From Gammaproteobacteria bacterium (GTDB taxonomy: Bacteria > Pseudomonadota > Gammaproteobacteria > Burkholderiales > Sulfuricellaceae), in NCBI GenBank assembly GCA_018823025.1, contig JAHJJI010000003.1, positions 1 to 40,415 on the forward strand: DNA of 40,415 bases. Direction: 5' to 3'. Position numbers and translations under genes: made by a program. Positions 15,633 to 23,448 of the stretch are shown here, piece by piece. The number at the start of each line of letters is the position of its first letter. Position 1 is the stretch's first letter. The notes beneath the pieces were generated by a model. It searched no databases. It had not been told where the DNA came from and saw nothing but the letters and a program-made list of their open reading frames with translations.

Positions 15633-16244
15633 CTAAATCCGTTTCTGCAAATTGCTGACCCACATCCATGTTGCCCACCCGATGAATACAATCGCCAGAG
15701 GAGCAACCATAGAAGGCACAGGTATCGGCAGCACCAGCCAGATTGCCACGCCAAACATCACGACCGTGGAGATGAGCACGCCTATCCTGTGACGAATGGG
15801 CGACTGCGAAGAAAACTGGAAGGTGCGGATCATCCTTGTTGAATACCCGTCTGTCGCCACCGCAATGGTGAATGGCATCAGGATGAACCAGAACAGCATA
15901 AGTAGGTTGATGCGGTACACAATCAACGAACCCCACAACCACGTTACAATAATCCGGTTTTGAATCCACTCTTTGAGCGGTCTCGGCGTGTCTTTGCTGG
16001 CAGTTGCGTCCTTGATCGCATCCGACATGCCCCGGACCTGACCCGCGCTGACCGAAATCATTTTGCCAAATACCCACTGATCGGCTTGCTGCCCGGACAG
16101 CTGAGTTACAAATGCACGTTCACCTACAAGTGATTTCAGCAGATGCTCCGGGGTAATGAACATCCAGGTACCGATTGCCACGATCAAAGCTAAAACCATC
16201 CATAAGGCGGTAAAGCTCCCCTGCTCTTTCTGGTCTTTTGCCAT
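15633..16244 (-). CDS. DUF4400 membrane protein, transfer-associated (OrfJ-like)
   Basis: 203 aa with at least three or four membrane segments (LWMVLALIVAIGTWMFI at the N-terminus, INLLMLFWFILMPFTIAVA, IGVLISTVVMFGVAIWLVL and VAPLAIVFIGWATWMWV). Sequence style and position directly after traD match the DUF4400 protein of SXT/R391 and related elements. It begins 1 nt after the traD stop. Family knowledge: needed for or associated with conjugation in MobH systems; mechanism unknown. Confidence 0.85.
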   Translation of the reverse strand: MAKDQKEQGSFTALWMVLALIVAIGTWMFITPEHLLKSLVGERAFVTQLSGQQADQWVFGKMISVSAGQVRGMSDAIKDATASKDTPRPLKEWIQNRIIVTWLWGSLIVYRINLLMLFWFILMPFTIAVATDGYSTRMIRTFQFSSQSPIRHRIGVLISTVVMFGVAIWLVLPIPVPSMVAPLAIVFIGWATWMWVSNLQKRI

Positions 16245-16245
16245 G

Positions 16246-18066
16246 TCACTCTGCCTTCAAGATAGGCAATCTGCCTTTGATGATCCGCCCGCCCGACATC
16301 CTGGCCAGAAAGTGCAGCGGAGGCAGGTTGCCAAGCATCGCAGCGGGGAACAGCTCCACTTCTTCCGCCATCATGGATTCCTGATAGGACGACTGATATT
16401 CGTCCTGGATTTTTGCATCAACGCCATGGCCGTACCTGATGCTCAGTGATTGGGCTTTGATCTTGGGCATGCTGTCGGCGATGTATTGTTGAGTCTCCGC
16501 ATCGATCACGCGCAGAACGATTTGATTGTTGATGTTGGCGAGTACCTGGCGCGCCTTGTTCTCATCGCCGAGACGCGCAGGAAAATCCGCGAATGTCTGC
16601 GCTGCAATCGTCACTCTAAAGAGCGCACCTCCGCCTTTGTTCATGAGCTGGATGGTGGGCTGGTTGATGACCTCTGCGGCTTCGTCGATGAAGAGATTGA
16701 CTGGCTTGTTCGAGCTGATTCCATAGTTATAGCGATCACCGGCCACTGCGGTCAGATCGGCCAGCATGATCGAGCCGATGGCGCTCCCGACCGTGCCATC
16801 AGCCAGGCTATCAAGGCCGAGATAGAGCACCTGGTTGTTGTTGATGATCTTCGCCATGTCGGTCGCGTGTTTCTGATCGCCAATCTTGAATTCCGGCGAC
16901 AAGAGTTCCGCCAGCGGCTCGGAGGTCAGCATGGACAGAATCGGGATGAGCGAGGCGACCATCTTCTGGAAGTGGTCGCGATTATGCTCAAAGGTGGAAA
17001 TCAGGCCATCCAGGTCCGACGACTGCGCTTCATGGATGGCGATCTGCTTGTAGAAGTCGATATAGGCTTCCAGTATCCGGTCACGATGTTTTTTCACAAA
17101 ACTGCTGGAGCGAGTCTCCCATTCCGGCACAGTGTCGATGAAGTGACGGCGTAACGTGTTCAGCAGCAGGTTGTCCGCGCCGCCCTCAATATACCGCTTC
17201 ATGTGAACCAGATTGGGGCTTACGCCAGTGGCCACCAAGCCATTCACAATGTCGTTGAGCACTTTCCAGCCAAAGGCCGCAAACGGGTCAGCGCCGGTTT
17301 CGGATGGAATCAGTGCGGCAACCCGACTGGCGAGTTCGGTCCGGCGATTCCAGTTACGCATCGGGTCGATGGGCGTGGACTTCTCCGGATGGGCGGGATG
17401 GAAATACACGAAGCGCTCCGGTTGCCCCATCGCCGCACATATCCGTTTGGCGTTTTCCGCCAGGGCATGATCCCCTTTCGGGTCAATGATGATGACGGTT
17501 TCGTTGCGAATGATCGCCTGACCAATCAACAGCTCCATCATTCTGGTTTTACCAACCCGCGTCGTTCCAACCAGCAAGGTATGGCCGACCAGATTAGCGA
17601 TGTCCATGAACCGGTCAGTTTCCTTGTCCAGACCATGTATCCAGTACGCGCCGTCCAGGTGGCGCTCGTTGGTGATCTTGCCGATGGTCTGGGCAACACC
17701 CTGTCCGATCAGCGCGTGCATCTTCTGCGATTCAACATCCGTCCAGTCAAAACCCTTGCCAAGCCACACAGAGTTTTTTTTGGCCGCCACTTCGGTCTTG
17801 CTTATCAACTCGGGAATGCTGATGAACTCTTTGCCGTAATTGTCCAGGCGCGTCAAATTGACGTAACGCCGCCAGGCCCAGATACCACGATACAAGGCCA
17901 TGCCGGTACAGACAGTCATCGCAATCGCGCTGAATTTCACAGGGAGCGGGACTGGCATGTATTTGGCCGCAATCAGTGTGAACAATGCAGCACCTGCCCA
18001 TGAGGCCGACATCGTTGCTTCAAAGTTCGGACGCCACGGCGACTCCCACTCGTAGAATGCTTTCAT
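16246..18066 (-). CDS. traD: TraD type IV coupling protein (SXT/TOL subfamily)
   Basis: 606 aa. Two N-terminal membrane segments (about 20-36 and 43-63) are followed by the VirD4/TraG-type ATPase: Walker A VGTTRVGKTRMME (from about 166), VIIIDPKGD (191-199), Walker B VNLFIDEAAEVIN (456-468) and the downstream FRVTIAAQTFADFPARLG motif. Length fits the SXT TraD family. Family knowledge: a hexameric inner-membrane pump linking the MobH relaxosome to the secretion channel. It overlaps the upstream 152-aa gene by 4 nt. In SXT-type elements traI and traD are adjacent; here they are about 11 kb apart. Confidence 0.94.
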   Translation of the reverse strand: MKAFYEWESPWRPNFEATMSASWAGAALFTLIAAKYMPVPLPVKFSAIAMTVCTGMALYRGIWAWRRYVNLTRLDNYGKEFISIPELISKTEVAAKKNSVWLGKGFDWTDVESQKMHALIGQGVAQTIGKITNERHLDGAYWIHGLDKETDRFMDIANLVGHTLLVGTTRVGKTRMMELLIGQAIIRNETVIIIDPKGDHALAENAKRICAAMGQPERFVYFHPAHPEKSTPIDPMRNWNRRTELASRVAALIPSETGADPFAAFGWKVLNDIVNGLVATGVSPNLVHMKRYIEGGADNLLLNTLRRHFIDTVPEWETRSSSFVKKHRDRILEAYIDFYKQIAIHEAQSSDLDGLISTFEHNRDHFQKMVASLIPILSMLTSEPLAELLSPEFKIGDQKHATDMAKIINNNQVLYLGLDSLADGTVGSAIGSIMLADLTAVAGDRYNYGISSNKPVNLFIDEAAEVINQPTIQLMNKGGGALFRVTIAAQTFADFPARLGDENKARQVLANINNQIVLRVIDAETQQYIADSMPKIKAQSLSIRYGHGVDAKIQDEYQSSYQESMMAEEVELFPAAMLGNLPPLHFLARMSGGRIIKGRLPILKAE

Positions 18067-18521
18067 CGGAAGCCACCCTCACGCTTGCTGATGTGATTAA
18101 GCTGCCCGATAGCCTTGCCAATGAATGTCGCCTCTCGGCGTATGGGAAGCAGTTCCTGTTCGATGTCTCGCACCCTATCCGCTTCCCATGGCTGGGCCAA
18201 CTTGAGTAACGCATCCAGGTTGTAGCCGTGTTTGTCTTTGGGTTTACGAATAAGCTTCTTGGTCATCCTGCGGGTCTTGGCGGCCTTTGACCCGTACCAA
18301 CGAACCTCGTACCACGCAACACTCAAGGTGTTGTCACGCATTCTTGCTTGCGCATACAAGACGCTCTTGTGCTCCCATGCTCTTGTCTTGTTTTCTGCCA
18401 TGGCAAAATCAAAGTGTTGCTTGCACAAATCTGCCGCCTTCGTTTCAAGTGCTGCCAGTCTGACTCGCAAGAGCCTGATCGCATCAACCACTTCCAGTTC
18501 ATCCATGACTTGCTTTCCCAT
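18063..18521 (-). CDS. Hypothetical transfer-operon protein upstream of traD
   Basis: 152 aa, basic and predicted mainly helical, with a Lys/Arg-rich centre (SKAAKTRRMTKKLIRKPKDKH). The ATG at 18521 is preceded by GGAGAGAG, a good ribosome site. It overlaps traD by 4 nt (ATGA), so it is the first gene of the traD operon. Similar basic proteins sit next to traD in MobH plasmids, but I do not know a function. DNA binding at or near the relaxosome is possible from charge and context only. Confidence 0.75.
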   Translation of the reverse strand: MGKQVMDELEVVDAIRLLRVRLAALETKAADLCKQHFDFAMAENKTRAWEHKSVLYAQARMRDNTLSVAWYEVRWYGSKAAKTRRMTKKLIRKPKDKHGYNLDALLKLAQPWEADRVRDIEQELLPIRREATFIGKAIGQLNHISKREGGFR

Positions 18522-18624
18522 GATTCTCTCTCCACCAAAACAACAACGATTTTGCTGCCGTGCGGAATCTGTCGTTTCAGCGCAACTTTACATCTACGCG
18601 CACCGCCGATTCCGCGCGGCAGAT

Positions 18625-18773
18625 GGAACCGATTTACAGCGCATCGAAAAGATCAAAGTGGAACGTTTTACAGAATTTATTTGCTTGTTTTTCAAATTGT
18701 TAAATGCGGAACGATTTACAGAATCACTCAAACACAAGCGGAACGATTTACAGGAACCCGGAACGATTTACAG
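18625..18773. repeat. Iteron array and AT-rich segment, probable oriV
   Basis: Five copies of a GGAACGATTTACAG-type repeat in the same orientation: 18625-18639 (one extra C), 18660-18673 (one mismatch), and three with the full CGGAACGATTTACAG at 18707-18721, 18739-18753 and 18759-18773. An AT-rich stretch (18674-18706) lies between copies 2 and 3 and may be the unwinding element. The last two copies overlap the repA stop and 3' coding end. Pattern is that of RepA-bound iterons; no convincing DnaA box was found. Confidence 0.85.
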
Positions 18774-19599
18774 GAATCTGCGCAAGCCTTGGAGTCGCCT
18801 CTGGCAAACGGTAAAAAGTAACCGTCATCTCTTGCGCGTCCATTTCAATTAGGTATTCCGGGATAGGGTTATCCGTCAGCAGCCCTTGCACGGAATTTTT
18901 GAATTTACGCATAGGCGAGGAACAGCCAGTCAAACGGTGTAATTCATTGAGTGAGACAACCCACGGCTGCCACTCGCCACACTGTATTTTGGCGAGGATG
19001 TAGATCAGCCTGTGCAATGGCGTGAGCGAGAAGTAGTCCGGGTGCATGGCGCATACTTCTGTCCAGTCTGTCGCGCAATGATATAGCCGCTCGGGCAGCT
19101 CAATACTCACCGCATCAATGCGGCCCTCACGATCCCGTTCTGCCTCGTAACGAATCAAATTGAAACTGTCTCCGCATTCCTTGATTTCATCTGGTGGGCG
19201 AATGTTCGTTGTGATCTTGCTTCCTGCAAGCCGATCCAGCGCCTGAGCAAAGCCATCGTATTGAGCCCCGCCGTTCCCGCGTTTGCTGAAATCAAAAAAA
19301 TCGCGAGTAGTAAATCGCAAACTGCGGCTCAAATCATCGTGCCGCTCATCAAACAGGGCATTGGCCAACCAGCTCACGCAGTAAATCAGGACATCCTTGT
19401 CGCGCACGGTCGGAAGCCCCGTTGCGCCGGGTGTGATCTCGAAGAATTGACCATCCAGATCGAAGCGCCGAGCCTTCAAATCCCCAGCAGACAAAGCAAA
19501 ATGTGGGTAATGGACAGGATTGCGGGAAGTGTTGTCGGCACTCAATACATCAGCAAAGTAAACGTAAGTGAAGGACGCGGGCGATAGGTGAACCGGCAT
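18748..19599 (-). CDS. repA: Plasmid replication initiator RepA (RPA family)
   Basis: 283 aa. It matches the plasmid 'replication initiator protein A' family: LIYCVSWLANALFDE, SLRFTTRDFFDFSKRG, FAQALDRLAGSKITTNI, ERLYHCATDW, DYFSLTPLHRLIYILAK and SLNELHRLTGCSSPMRKFK, the last resembling the second winged-helix of these initiators. Downstream iterons overlap its final codons, and the stop codon itself lies in an iteron. No clear Shine-Dalgarno precedes the ATG at 19599, so the exact start is uncertain. It is divergent from parM across a palindrome and repeat region. Family knowledge: it binds iterons to open the origin and limits copy number by handcuffing. Confidence 0.88.
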   Translation of the reverse strand: MPVHLSPASFTYVYFADVLSADNTSRNPVHYPHFALSAGDLKARRFDLDGQFFEITPGATGLPTVRDKDVLIYCVSWLANALFDERHDDLSRSLRFTTRDFFDFSKRGNGGAQYDGFAQALDRLAGSKITTNIRPPDEIKECGDSFNLIRYEAERDREGRIDAVSIELPERLYHCATDWTEVCAMHPDYFSLTPLHRLIYILAKIQCGEWQPWVVSLNELHRLTGCSSPMRKFKNSVQGLLTDNPIPEYLIEMDAQEMTVTFYRLPEATPRLAQIPVNRSGFL

Positions 19600-19659
19600 G
19601 TGGTGTGTCGCTCAATGAATGTCCTGGGATTTTAGTTGGTTCGATTTGGCGCGATAGAG

Positions 19660-19687
19660 AGATTCTCGGCAAATTTGCCGAGAATCT
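19660..19687. promoter_or_regulatory. 28-bp perfect palindrome between repA and parM
   Basis: The 28 bp are identical to their own complement, with half-site AGATTCTCGGCAAA and no spacer. It sits about 60 bp upstream of repA and 140 bp upstream of parM. It could be an operator for divergent promoters or, if single-stranded, a 14-bp hairpin. No T-run follows, so a terminator is unlikely. Confidence 0.7.
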
Positions 19688-19721
19688 GCCGAATTATATT
19701 TTCTCGCTCATCAATAATTCG

Positions 19722-19798
19722 CAGACGTGCTGGAGAGGTGCTGTGGCGCTTGTTGGCTGCGGTGGCTGCGGTGCAGGCGTACTGGAGACGCTCTGGGG
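19722..19798. repeat. CTGGAGA-containing repeats upstream of parM (possible parC centromere)
   Basis: Two related units, GTGCTGGAGAGGTGCTG (19727-19743) and GTACTGGAGACGCTCTGG (19779-19796), flank GGCTGCGGT direct repeats. This is where ParM/ParR systems carry their ParR-binding centromere. The sequence also resembles the linker-coding part of traI: 19722-19743 is identical to 3588-3609. Confidence 0.45.
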
Positions 19799-19827
19799 TT
19801 GTTGTGAAGTTACTCAAGGAGAAGGTA

Positions 19828-20799
19828 ATGAGCGTGATTGGAATGGATATTGGTTACTCGAACCTGAAGATTGCCTATGGCGACAAGGGGGGCGACCCCG
19901 TATTGGTGAACCGCCCGGCAGGCGCAGCTCCATCGGATCACATCGGGCAAAGAATCATGGGGGATGACGATGCCGTGCGCGTCCTGGTGGATGGCCGCGA
20001 GTTCGCCGCTGCGATCAGCCACGACAGAATCGAAAATTGGGCGCGCGAACTGCACAAGGATTACACCGCAACTGATTCCTACCGCGCGTTGTTTTATTCC
20101 GGCCTCTTGCTGTCCGGTTTGAGTGAGGTTGACAAGGTTGTGACCGGATTGCCAACCAGCCAATACTTCGATGCCAACCTTCGTGCGCGTCTGGTCGAGA
20201 CCATGAAAGGCGAGCATCAGGTTACGCCGCGCCGGAAGGTTGTAGTAAAGGATGTCAAGATCGTGCCTCAACCTTTGGGCGGGTTTGTGGACTATTTGCA
20301 CGGCCTTGATGATCCGAGCCAGGTTGAGGATGCCAGTGTTCTGGTGGTCGATCCCGGCTTCTTCTCGGTGGATTGGGTGTTGCTGGTCAATGGCGAATTC
20401 AAGCGAGCCTCATCTGGAACGAGCCTGGATGCGGCCTCGGTCATTCTGGCTGAGACTGCGGCGTTAATTTCCAGGGATCATGGCGGCAACCCAGGCAGAG
20501 GAAAGCTGGAGAACGCGATCAGATCGGGACGCAACACCGTGTCCGTGTTTGGGGAGCGGATAGATATTGACCCGTATCTGGCGGATGCGTCGTCCAAGGT
20601 TGGCCACATTGTTGGCGCGCAACTGCAAGAGTCGCTCAGAAAAGAGGATTCTGACATCGACACGATTGTGTTGGTTGGAGGAGGCGCTCCGTTCTACGAG
20701 GCAGCAATCAAGGCCGCTTTCCATCAGGTACCGGTATCCGTTGCCCATGATTCGGTATTCGCAAATGCGCGAGGGTTCTGGCGTGGAGGTGCTGCCTGA
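19828..20799 (+). CDS. parM: ParM/StbA-like plasmid segregation actin
   Basis: 323 aa from the ATG at 19828, chosen for the strong AAGGAGAAGG upstream; an in-frame extension into the repeat region was rejected. Actin-fold motifs: phosphate-1 GMDIGYSNLKIAYG (residues 5-18), a phosphate-2 / connect region VLVVDPGFFSVDWVLL (about 171-186), and the adenosine motif TIVLVGGGAPFY (about 278-289), then FANARGFWRGG as in plasmid actin-like proteins. Family knowledge: filaments push sister plasmids apart when capped by ParR bound to a centromere. A small gene starting 1 bp after its stop is the likely adaptor. Confidence 0.87.
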   Translation: MSVIGMDIGYSNLKIAYGDKGGDPVLVNRPAGAAPSDHIGQRIMGDDDAVRVLVDGREFAAAISHDRIENWARELHKDYTATDSYRALFYSGLLLSGLSEVDKVVTGLPTSQYFDANLRARLVETMKGEHQVTPRRKVVVKDVKIVPQPLGGFVDYLHGLDDPSQVEDASVLVVDPGFFSVDWVLLVNGEFKRASSGTSLDAASVILAETAALISRDHGGNPGRGKLENAIRSGRNTVSVFGERIDIDPYLADASSKVGHIVGAQLQESLRKEDSDIDTIVLVGGGAPFYEAAIKAAFHQVPVSVAHDSVFANARGFWRGGAA

Positions 20800-20800
20800 G

Positions 20801-21052
20801 ATGCGCATCACCATCAATTATTTCGAGGGATATCCAGAATTGCAGGCCGACCTGTCTGCTTTTCCGCTACGCGCCAGAGCGGAACGGATGCGGATGCTTG
20901 CCTCGCTGGGTTTGTCAGTTCTGAATGGCGGGAGAGTCATAAACAAAGCTCCAGCAGTTACCCCCAATCAAGAAGCTACTCCTGAGGCAACTCAGCCAGC
21001 CGGTCACGGTAGCCCGTCTGGGATCGTGAAAAGAATATTCGATCAGGTTTGA
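20801..21052 (+). CDS. ParR/StbB-like small adaptor protein
   Basis: 83 aa from the ATG at 20801, with GAGGTG about 10 bases upstream; it begins 1 nt after the parM stop. The N-terminus MRITINYFEG then LRARAERMRMLASLGLSVLNGG looks like a ribbon-helix-helix protein (beta strand plus helices), with a flexible Pro/Thr/Ala-rich tail ending in SGIVKRIFDQV. Short RHH proteins downstream of ParM-type actins bind the centromere and cap filaments. Assignment depends mainly on position. Confidence 0.7.
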   Translation: MRITINYFEGYPELQADLSAFPLRARAERMRMLASLGLSVLNGGRVINKAPAVTPNQEATPEATQPAGHGSPSGIVKRIFDQV

Positions 21053-21196
21053 TGCATGGTAGTGCTTGCGGAAACACCAATTAACGTTGAGATGCGTCCG
21101 CGCACAATTACTACGCTAACCGCGCAGCATTCACCCCAAAATTCTTGAAAACGGCCCCGGCAGTAACCCCCTTTACATAATTGGATGATCGTACTA

Positions 21197-21226
21197 TTAT
21201 TAATTGGACGACTATCCAATTAATAA
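21197..21226. promoter_or_regulatory. Palindromic operator upstream of the SDR operon
   Basis: TTATTAATTGGA (21197-21208) and TCCAATTAATAA (21215-21226) are exact complements with a 6-bp spacer; another ATTGGATGA half-site lies at about 21180. The second arm ends 18 bp before the start of the SDR gene and probably overlaps the promoter. The TetR regulator encoded at the end of this operon is the likely ligand, so the operon would be autoregulated. Confidence 0.7.
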
Positions 21227-21244
21227 AAAACACAGGGGGCAACT

Positions 21245-22258
21245 ATGCCGCAAACAGTGCTTGTAACGGGTGCCAATGGTTTTGTAGGAAGTCATATTCT
21301 TGAAGCTCTTCAGCAACGCAAAGATGTTAAAATCATCGCAGCTTGCCGTAACCGAAATAAATTACTCCCCCAATTTGATGGCGAGGTACGTGAAGGCGAT
21401 CTCCGCGACGAAAACTACCGAAGATCGGTCGTTGAAGGTGTAGACATTCTGTGTCATGCGGCAGCGTGGACATCGCTATGGGGGAACGATAAAAATTCGC
21501 GTCAGCTGTATCTTGAGCCCACATTTGGCCTAATCGAGGCCGCCCGCTCTGCCGGGGTCAAAAGATTCGTCAACACCAGCACCACAAGCGCAGCTTCTCC
21601 AGAGCACTCTGCCGACCCCATGAGCAGAGGAATCCCGCGCCCATTCTGGCCGCATCTATGCAACGTTATCGCAATCGAAGATGCGCTTCGAGAGCGGGCA
21701 GGGCAAAACTTTCAGGTCGTCAACCTGCGTCTGGGAATTTTCGCCGGGAAGCGCTATTCCCTCGGGGTTATACCCATCCTGGTACCGAGACTCAAAACTC
21801 ATCTTGTCCCTTGGGTGGCCGGCGGTAAAACTCATCTGCCTATCATCGACGGACGAGATATCGGCCAGGCTTTTGCTTTGGCAGCTACAGCACAGGGGAT
21901 CAATGACTACGAAGGATTCAACATCGTTGGCCCGGAGGCGCCTACAGTGCGCCAGATCATTTCGCTACTGCACGAAGAGTTTGGCTTACCCATACCCAAT
22001 TTTGGGGTGCCATTCGCCATTGCCTACCCCTTCGCCTGGCTGATGGAAAAGATCGATCCAATAGTGCCTTGGGAACCGTTAATTACGCGCAGCATTGTCC
22101 ATTTAATCGAAGATGTGGGTGCTGATAACAGCAAAGCGGAACGCTTGCTGGGCTACAAGCCCGTCCACTCCTGGCAAGACGCGCTCCGCGCGCAGATGTC
22201 AGAGATGGCCTTGCGCCAGACTCGGCCCATGTCCATGGCACGTCCTGTCGCAGGATGA
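21245..22258 (+). CDS. NAD(P)-dependent epimerase/dehydratase-like SDR, atypical active site
   Basis: 337 aa. Extended SDR fold: Rossmann motif TGANGFVG (8-15), GDLRDENYRR (51-60), ILCHAAAW (68-75), VKRFVNTSTTS (105-115), and a late LRLGIFAG and IDGRDIGQAF. The usual catalytic YxxxK lies at HLCNV (137-141), so both the Tyr and Lys are replaced by His and Val. It may be a binding or scaffold protein, or use other chemistry. AGGGGGC upstream is a weak ribosome site. First gene of a plus-strand operon with a TetR regulator and a PhzF enzyme. Substrate unknown. Confidence 0.82.
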   Translation: MPQTVLVTGANGFVGSHILEALQQRKDVKIIAACRNRNKLLPQFDGEVREGDLRDENYRRSVVEGVDILCHAAAWTSLWGNDKNSRQLYLEPTFGLIEAARSAGVKRFVNTSTTSAASPEHSADPMSRGIPRPFWPHLCNVIAIEDALRERAGQNFQVVNLRLGIFAGKRYSLGVIPILVPRLKTHLVPWVAGGKTHLPIIDGRDIGQAFALAATAQGINDYEGFNIVGPEAPTVRQIISLLHEEFGLPIPNFGVPFAIAYPFAWLMEKIDPIVPWEPLITRSIVHLIEDVGADNSKAERLLGYKPVHSWQDALRAQMSEMALRQTRPMSMARPVAG

Positions 22259-22332
22259 TAGCGGCTATCCTCATTGATCTTGCATTGTCAATTTCTACTT
22301 GCTCAACATCCACATCAAATTGAGAGAAAATT

Positions 22333-22806
22333 ATGACAACTTTTACCGGTATTCTCAACGGGACTCTTTATGGGATCATGCACTGGGACAAATGGGATGA
22401 GTTATGCGACCATATCCAGGCAAGTGGTGATCCCTGGTTTGCGTATTCTGTCGGCCATGCCGTCCCGGAATTCCCTGTTAAGGATGCAGAGCTGGCGATT
22501 GCCTTGGATGAAATTCGTGCGCTCTTGAAGCGTGAGCACGAAGAGGATTATCTGGGCATCGTTTTTGTAGATGATTTAACCAGCCCAGCACTGATAAAGA
22601 TTTACGATCCAAGCAATCTGGGGTCTAGTTGTGGCAGTAGCGGGCGGAATATTCCACCGGGTTGGATATTGAGTCGTCTACCGCCCAGCCCTATCGCCAG
22701 CGATATTCCCTTACCCAATAATCGTCGGCGCTGGTGGCAAGGATTATTAACCAGGCTGGCAGATTCATCAGTAAATGCTGGAGAAAAGATTGAAGGCCAT
22801 CACTAA
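22333..22806 (+). CDS. Hypothetical protein between the SDR and TetR genes
   Basis: 157 aa, acidic N-terminal two thirds with WDKWDELCDHIQASGDPWFAY and a second WYxx-like pattern, then a Gly/Ser stretch (GSSCGSSGRN) and a basic Trp-containing tail (NRRRWWQGLL). The ATG at 22333 follows TTGAGAGAAAA. It overlaps the TetR start by about 30 nt, suggesting co-regulation. I do not recognise the family. No signal peptide or membrane helix. Confidence 0.7.
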   Translation: MTTFTGILNGTLYGIMHWDKWDELCDHIQASGDPWFAYSVGHAVPEFPVKDAELAIALDEIRALLKREHEEDYLGIVFVDDLTSPALIKIYDPSNLGSSCGSSGRNIPPGWILSRLPPSPIASDIPLPNNRRRWWQGLLTRLADSSVNAGEKIEGHH

Positions 22807-23362
22807 AGGCGAAAAAACGCGCGCTGGAATTGTCAATTGCGCCAAACAACTCTTTTATGAGCACGGTTATGGCAGCACGTCGTTTTCTGACATTGTGGAC
22901 GCGTCTGGTTTATATCGTGGCAATATCTATCACTACTTCAAAACCAAGGACGAAATCCTGCAAGCCGTCATTGAACAGCATCTGGCAGACTTCAGAGGCC
23001 TGATGGCTCAATGGGACAAGGAAATTGCCGATCCCAAATTAGAGCTGCTCGCTTTCATTCACATGATTACAGGTCGGCAGAGTGAATTGGCTGAGTATGG
23101 TTGCCCAATCGGCACATTGAACACTGAATTGGGAAAAGACCGGCGCGACCTGCAACAAGCTGCTCGTGCCCTGTTCGACCTGTTTCGCGACTGGATTGCT
23201 GCACGTCTTGTGGAGATGGGGTATCGAGATGAGGCGGCATCGCTGGCCCTGCATTTACTTGGTCGAGCTCAGGGCATTGCGGTGATCACGCATGTCTATC
23301 AGGACGCAAAACTTTTACAGCAAGAGACTGGCCAACTCGAAGCATGGGTAAACAAATTATAG
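22775..23362 (+). CDS. TetR/AcrR-family repressor
   Basis: 195 aa. The N-terminal DNA-binding domain is typical: RAGIVNCAKQLFYEHGYGSTSFSDIVDASGLYRGNIYHYFKTKDEIL. The C-terminal ligand-binding region resembles AcrR/YcdC-type helices (WIAARLVEMGYRDEAASLALHLLGRAQG). The N-terminus overlaps the preceding gene, and the exact start is uncertain. It probably binds the inverted repeat upstream of the SDR gene and controls this four-gene set. Effector unknown; small electrophiles are common for TetR-SDR pairs, but this is inference. Confidence 0.87.
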   Translation: MLEKRLKAITKGEKTRAGIVNCAKQLFYEHGYGSTSFSDIVDASGLYRGNIYHYFKTKDEILQAVIEQHLADFRGLMAQWDKEIADPKLELLAFIHMITGRQSELAEYGCPIGTLNTELGKDRRDLQQAARALFDLFRDWIAARLVEMGYRDEAASLALHLLGRAQGIAVITHVYQDAKLLQQETGQLEAWVNKL

Positions 23363-23448
23363 TTTTCCCATTCAGAGCCACCTTGCGTTCTCTAACTAAG
23401 CTTAATTAATTTCCTTGATACCACCTCGTTCGTTCCAATTTAACTGAA

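Noticed and set aside
18522-18773. CRISPR array at the iterons
   Set aside because: Repeat unit is only 14-15 bp, spacing is uneven and one copy overlaps repA; no cas genes are near.
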